A stretch of 14,489 nucleotides of DNA. Origin: Dehalococcoidia bacterium. GTDB taxonomy: Bacteria; Chloroflexota; Dehalococcoidia; JACQUA01. Positions 13,506-14,489 of the stretch are shown here, piece after piece; the stretch's first letter is position 1, and each line of letters opens with the position of its first letter. The translations under genes and the position numbers were made by a program. Below the pieces are notes generated by a model. The model worked only from the letters and a program-made list of their open reading frames with translations. It was not told where the DNA came from and did not search any database. Where the stretch lies: positions 1-14,489 of the forward strand of contig JAUYHV010000282.1 in the NCBI GenBank assembly GCA_030689845.1. The letters are read 5' to 3'.

Positions 13506-14072
13506 ATGTCCCGAATTAGCCTGGTCCAGGAAGATAAAGCAACGCCGGAAATCAAAGATATATTCGCCAGGATATCCCGTAACGGCGCCCTGGTTATCAA
13601 CCTTTACAGGGCGCTGGCGCACAACCCTGAATTACTGCGTAATTTTATCCGGTTGGGAGGCGGTCTCATTACGGCAACCAGCTTGAGTCCTAAATTGAGG
13701 GAACTGGCCATTCTGAGGATTGCCAGGCTTTGCGGCAGCGACTACGAGTGGGCACAGCATTACCCAATCGGGCTGCAATCCGGCATCAGCCGCGAACAGG
13801 CTGAAGATATCATTCACTGGAACGATTCTGAGAGATTCAGCACCGAAGAGCGTGCCATTCTGCAATACACTGACGAAGTAACTCAAAACGTGACGGTTAA
13901 AGATGCCACCTTCAATTCTCTCCGCAACTTTTTAGACGAACAGGCTACTGTCGAGTTAACGGCGTCCATTGGCTACTGGAACATGGTAGCCAGAATTCTG
14001 GTTCCTCTCCAGGTAGATATCGATACCCGGTCCATCGGCTCGGCGGAAGAACTTACCGGACGTAAAGATTAA
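13506..14072 (+). CDS. carboxymuconolactone decarboxylase (CMD)/AhpD-family protein
   Basis: The 188-residue helical protein carries the CMD domain: LRELAILRIARLCGSDYEWAQH (64-85) with Glu66 and His85 where AhpD has its catalytic Glu and His. The two redox cysteines of AhpD (CxxC) are Ser78 and Glu81 here, and the only nearby Cys (76) is out of register, so this is not a peroxidase. Relatives with the EWxxH form include gamma-carboxymuconolactone decarboxylases and many uncharacterised proteins. The ATG at 13506 is chosen because GAGGA lies 6 bases before it; a TTG at 13494 in the same frame would add four residues. It is a single gene with its own promoter and converges on the PdxA-family gene. 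A role in ring-cleavage product metabolism would suit the region. Confidence 0.85.
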   Translation: MSRISLVQEDKATPEIKDIFARISRNGALVINLYRALAHNPELLRNFIRLGGGLITATSLSPKLRELAILRIARLCGSDYEWAQHYPIGLQSGISREQAEDIIHWNDSERFSTEERAILQYTDEVTQNVTVKDATFNSLRNFLDEQATVELTASIGYWNMVARILVPLQVDIDTRSIGSAEELTGRKD

Positions 14073-14183
14073 CCAGCTTGTCTGTCCGGTATCCGGCTTC
14101 CGGTTATAATAAATAGAGGAATTTCAGCATACTGAGTCAACGCTTACCCCACGGATGGAGTTAATTTGACAGGCACTTACCCC

Positions 14184-14489
14184 CTACAACCTGTTCTCCA
14201 TACTTAACCTGACAGCCATTTTTATTGCTTCCACCATGCTCTGAGAGTCGGCAACGCCTTTCTCTGCGATATCAAAGCCCGTTCCGTGGTCCACCGAAGT
14301 CCGGACAAAAGGCAGCCCCAAGGCGACACTTACACTTTTTTCAAACCCGTGTACCTTGATGGGAATGTGGCCCTGGTCGTGGTACATGGCAAGAACAACA
14401 TCGAACTTCCCAGCCAAAGCGCTGTAAAACACGGAATCCGCTGGAAAAGGTCCCCTGGCATCGATACCGAGTTGTTGCGCTTCCTTAAC
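14184..14489 (-). CDS. PdxA-family dehydrogenase, C-terminal part (runs off the window)
   Basis: Only the last 101 residues are in the window; the frame is open to the right edge and the gene begins beyond it. The visible part is typical of PdxA: RGPFPADSVFY, MYHDQGHIPIKVHGFEKSV (with the His metal ligand), LGLPFVRTSVDHGTGFDIA, then a helical tail. True PdxA oxidises 4-phosphohydroxythreonine in vitamin B6 synthesis. Paralogues of this HGFEKSV form occur in catabolic clusters, and the terephthalate dihydrodiol dehydrogenase TphB is another family member. The catabolic neighbours favour a paralogue, but the N-terminal half and what lies beyond the edge are needed to choose. Confidence 0.85.
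   Translation of the reverse strand, partial: VKEAQQLGIDARGPFPADSVFYSALAGKFDVVLAMYHDQGHIPIKVHGFEKSVSVALGLPFVRTSVDHGTGFDIAEKGVADSQSMVEAIKMAVRLSMENRL

Noticed and set aside
14078..14110. Promoter between the CMD-family and PdxA-family genes
   Set aside because: TTGTCT and TATAAT are 21 bases apart and no gene follows on the plus strand before the window end.

Overview
The window looks like a mid-GC bacterial chromosome segment. It has Shine-Dalgarno sites, readable sigma70-type promoters and intergenic gaps full of short dispersed repeats built on GTCATTCC/GGAATGAC or CCCTTT/AAAGGG hairpins. No rRNA, tRNA or other taxonomic marker is present, so the organism is inferred only. Such repeats together with UbiD paralogues, a rubredoxin-like protein and several toxin-antitoxin (TA) modules would suit an uncultured anaerobe, for example Chloroflexota (Dehalococcoidia), Desulfobacterota or an anaerobic Bacillota.

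Left part (1-5366, all minus strand). The window opens inside an SMC/RecF-like ATPase gene that is translationally coupled to a 55-aa gene with its own promoter. Next comes a scarred region holding a MazEF-type module (1069-1640), an intact HicBA module (2420-2901) and decayed pieces of a short-chain dehydrogenase (SDR) and of a second hicBA pair. The intact SDR gene (3092-3874) follows a complete UbiD-type decarboxylase gene (3942-5366) and probably forms an operon with it. The SDR tail plus hicA/hicB arrangement occurs twice in different states of decay, which points to old duplication followed by deletion.

Centre (5597-12704). After a 106-aa orphan and a minus-strand dienelactone-hydrolase-family gene there is a plus-strand block: a divergent UbiD paralogue lacking several active-site residues, an adenine-deaminase-like amidohydrolase with altered signature motifs, a small Smr-domain protein, an isochorismatase-family hydrolase with an intact Asp-Lys-Cys triad, and an EamA/DMT transporter. 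The block lies between two direct copies of a 51-bp repeat (7088-7138 and 12972-13022).

Right part (12705-14489). A repeat-rich gap is followed by a divergent pair, a rubredoxin-like protein (minus) and a carboxymuconolactone-decarboxylase-family protein (plus), with two back-to-back promoters. The window ends inside a PdxA-family dehydrogenase (minus).

Taken together, decarboxylases, a dehydrogenase, hydrolases for lactone and amide/ring bonds, a carrier and a PdxA homologue suggest an anaerobic aromatic or N-heterocyclic acid utilisation region. The substrate cannot be read from the sequence. The most distinctive observations are the active-site-depleted UbiD next to an atypical Ade-like enzyme, and the layered SDR/TA duplication scar.
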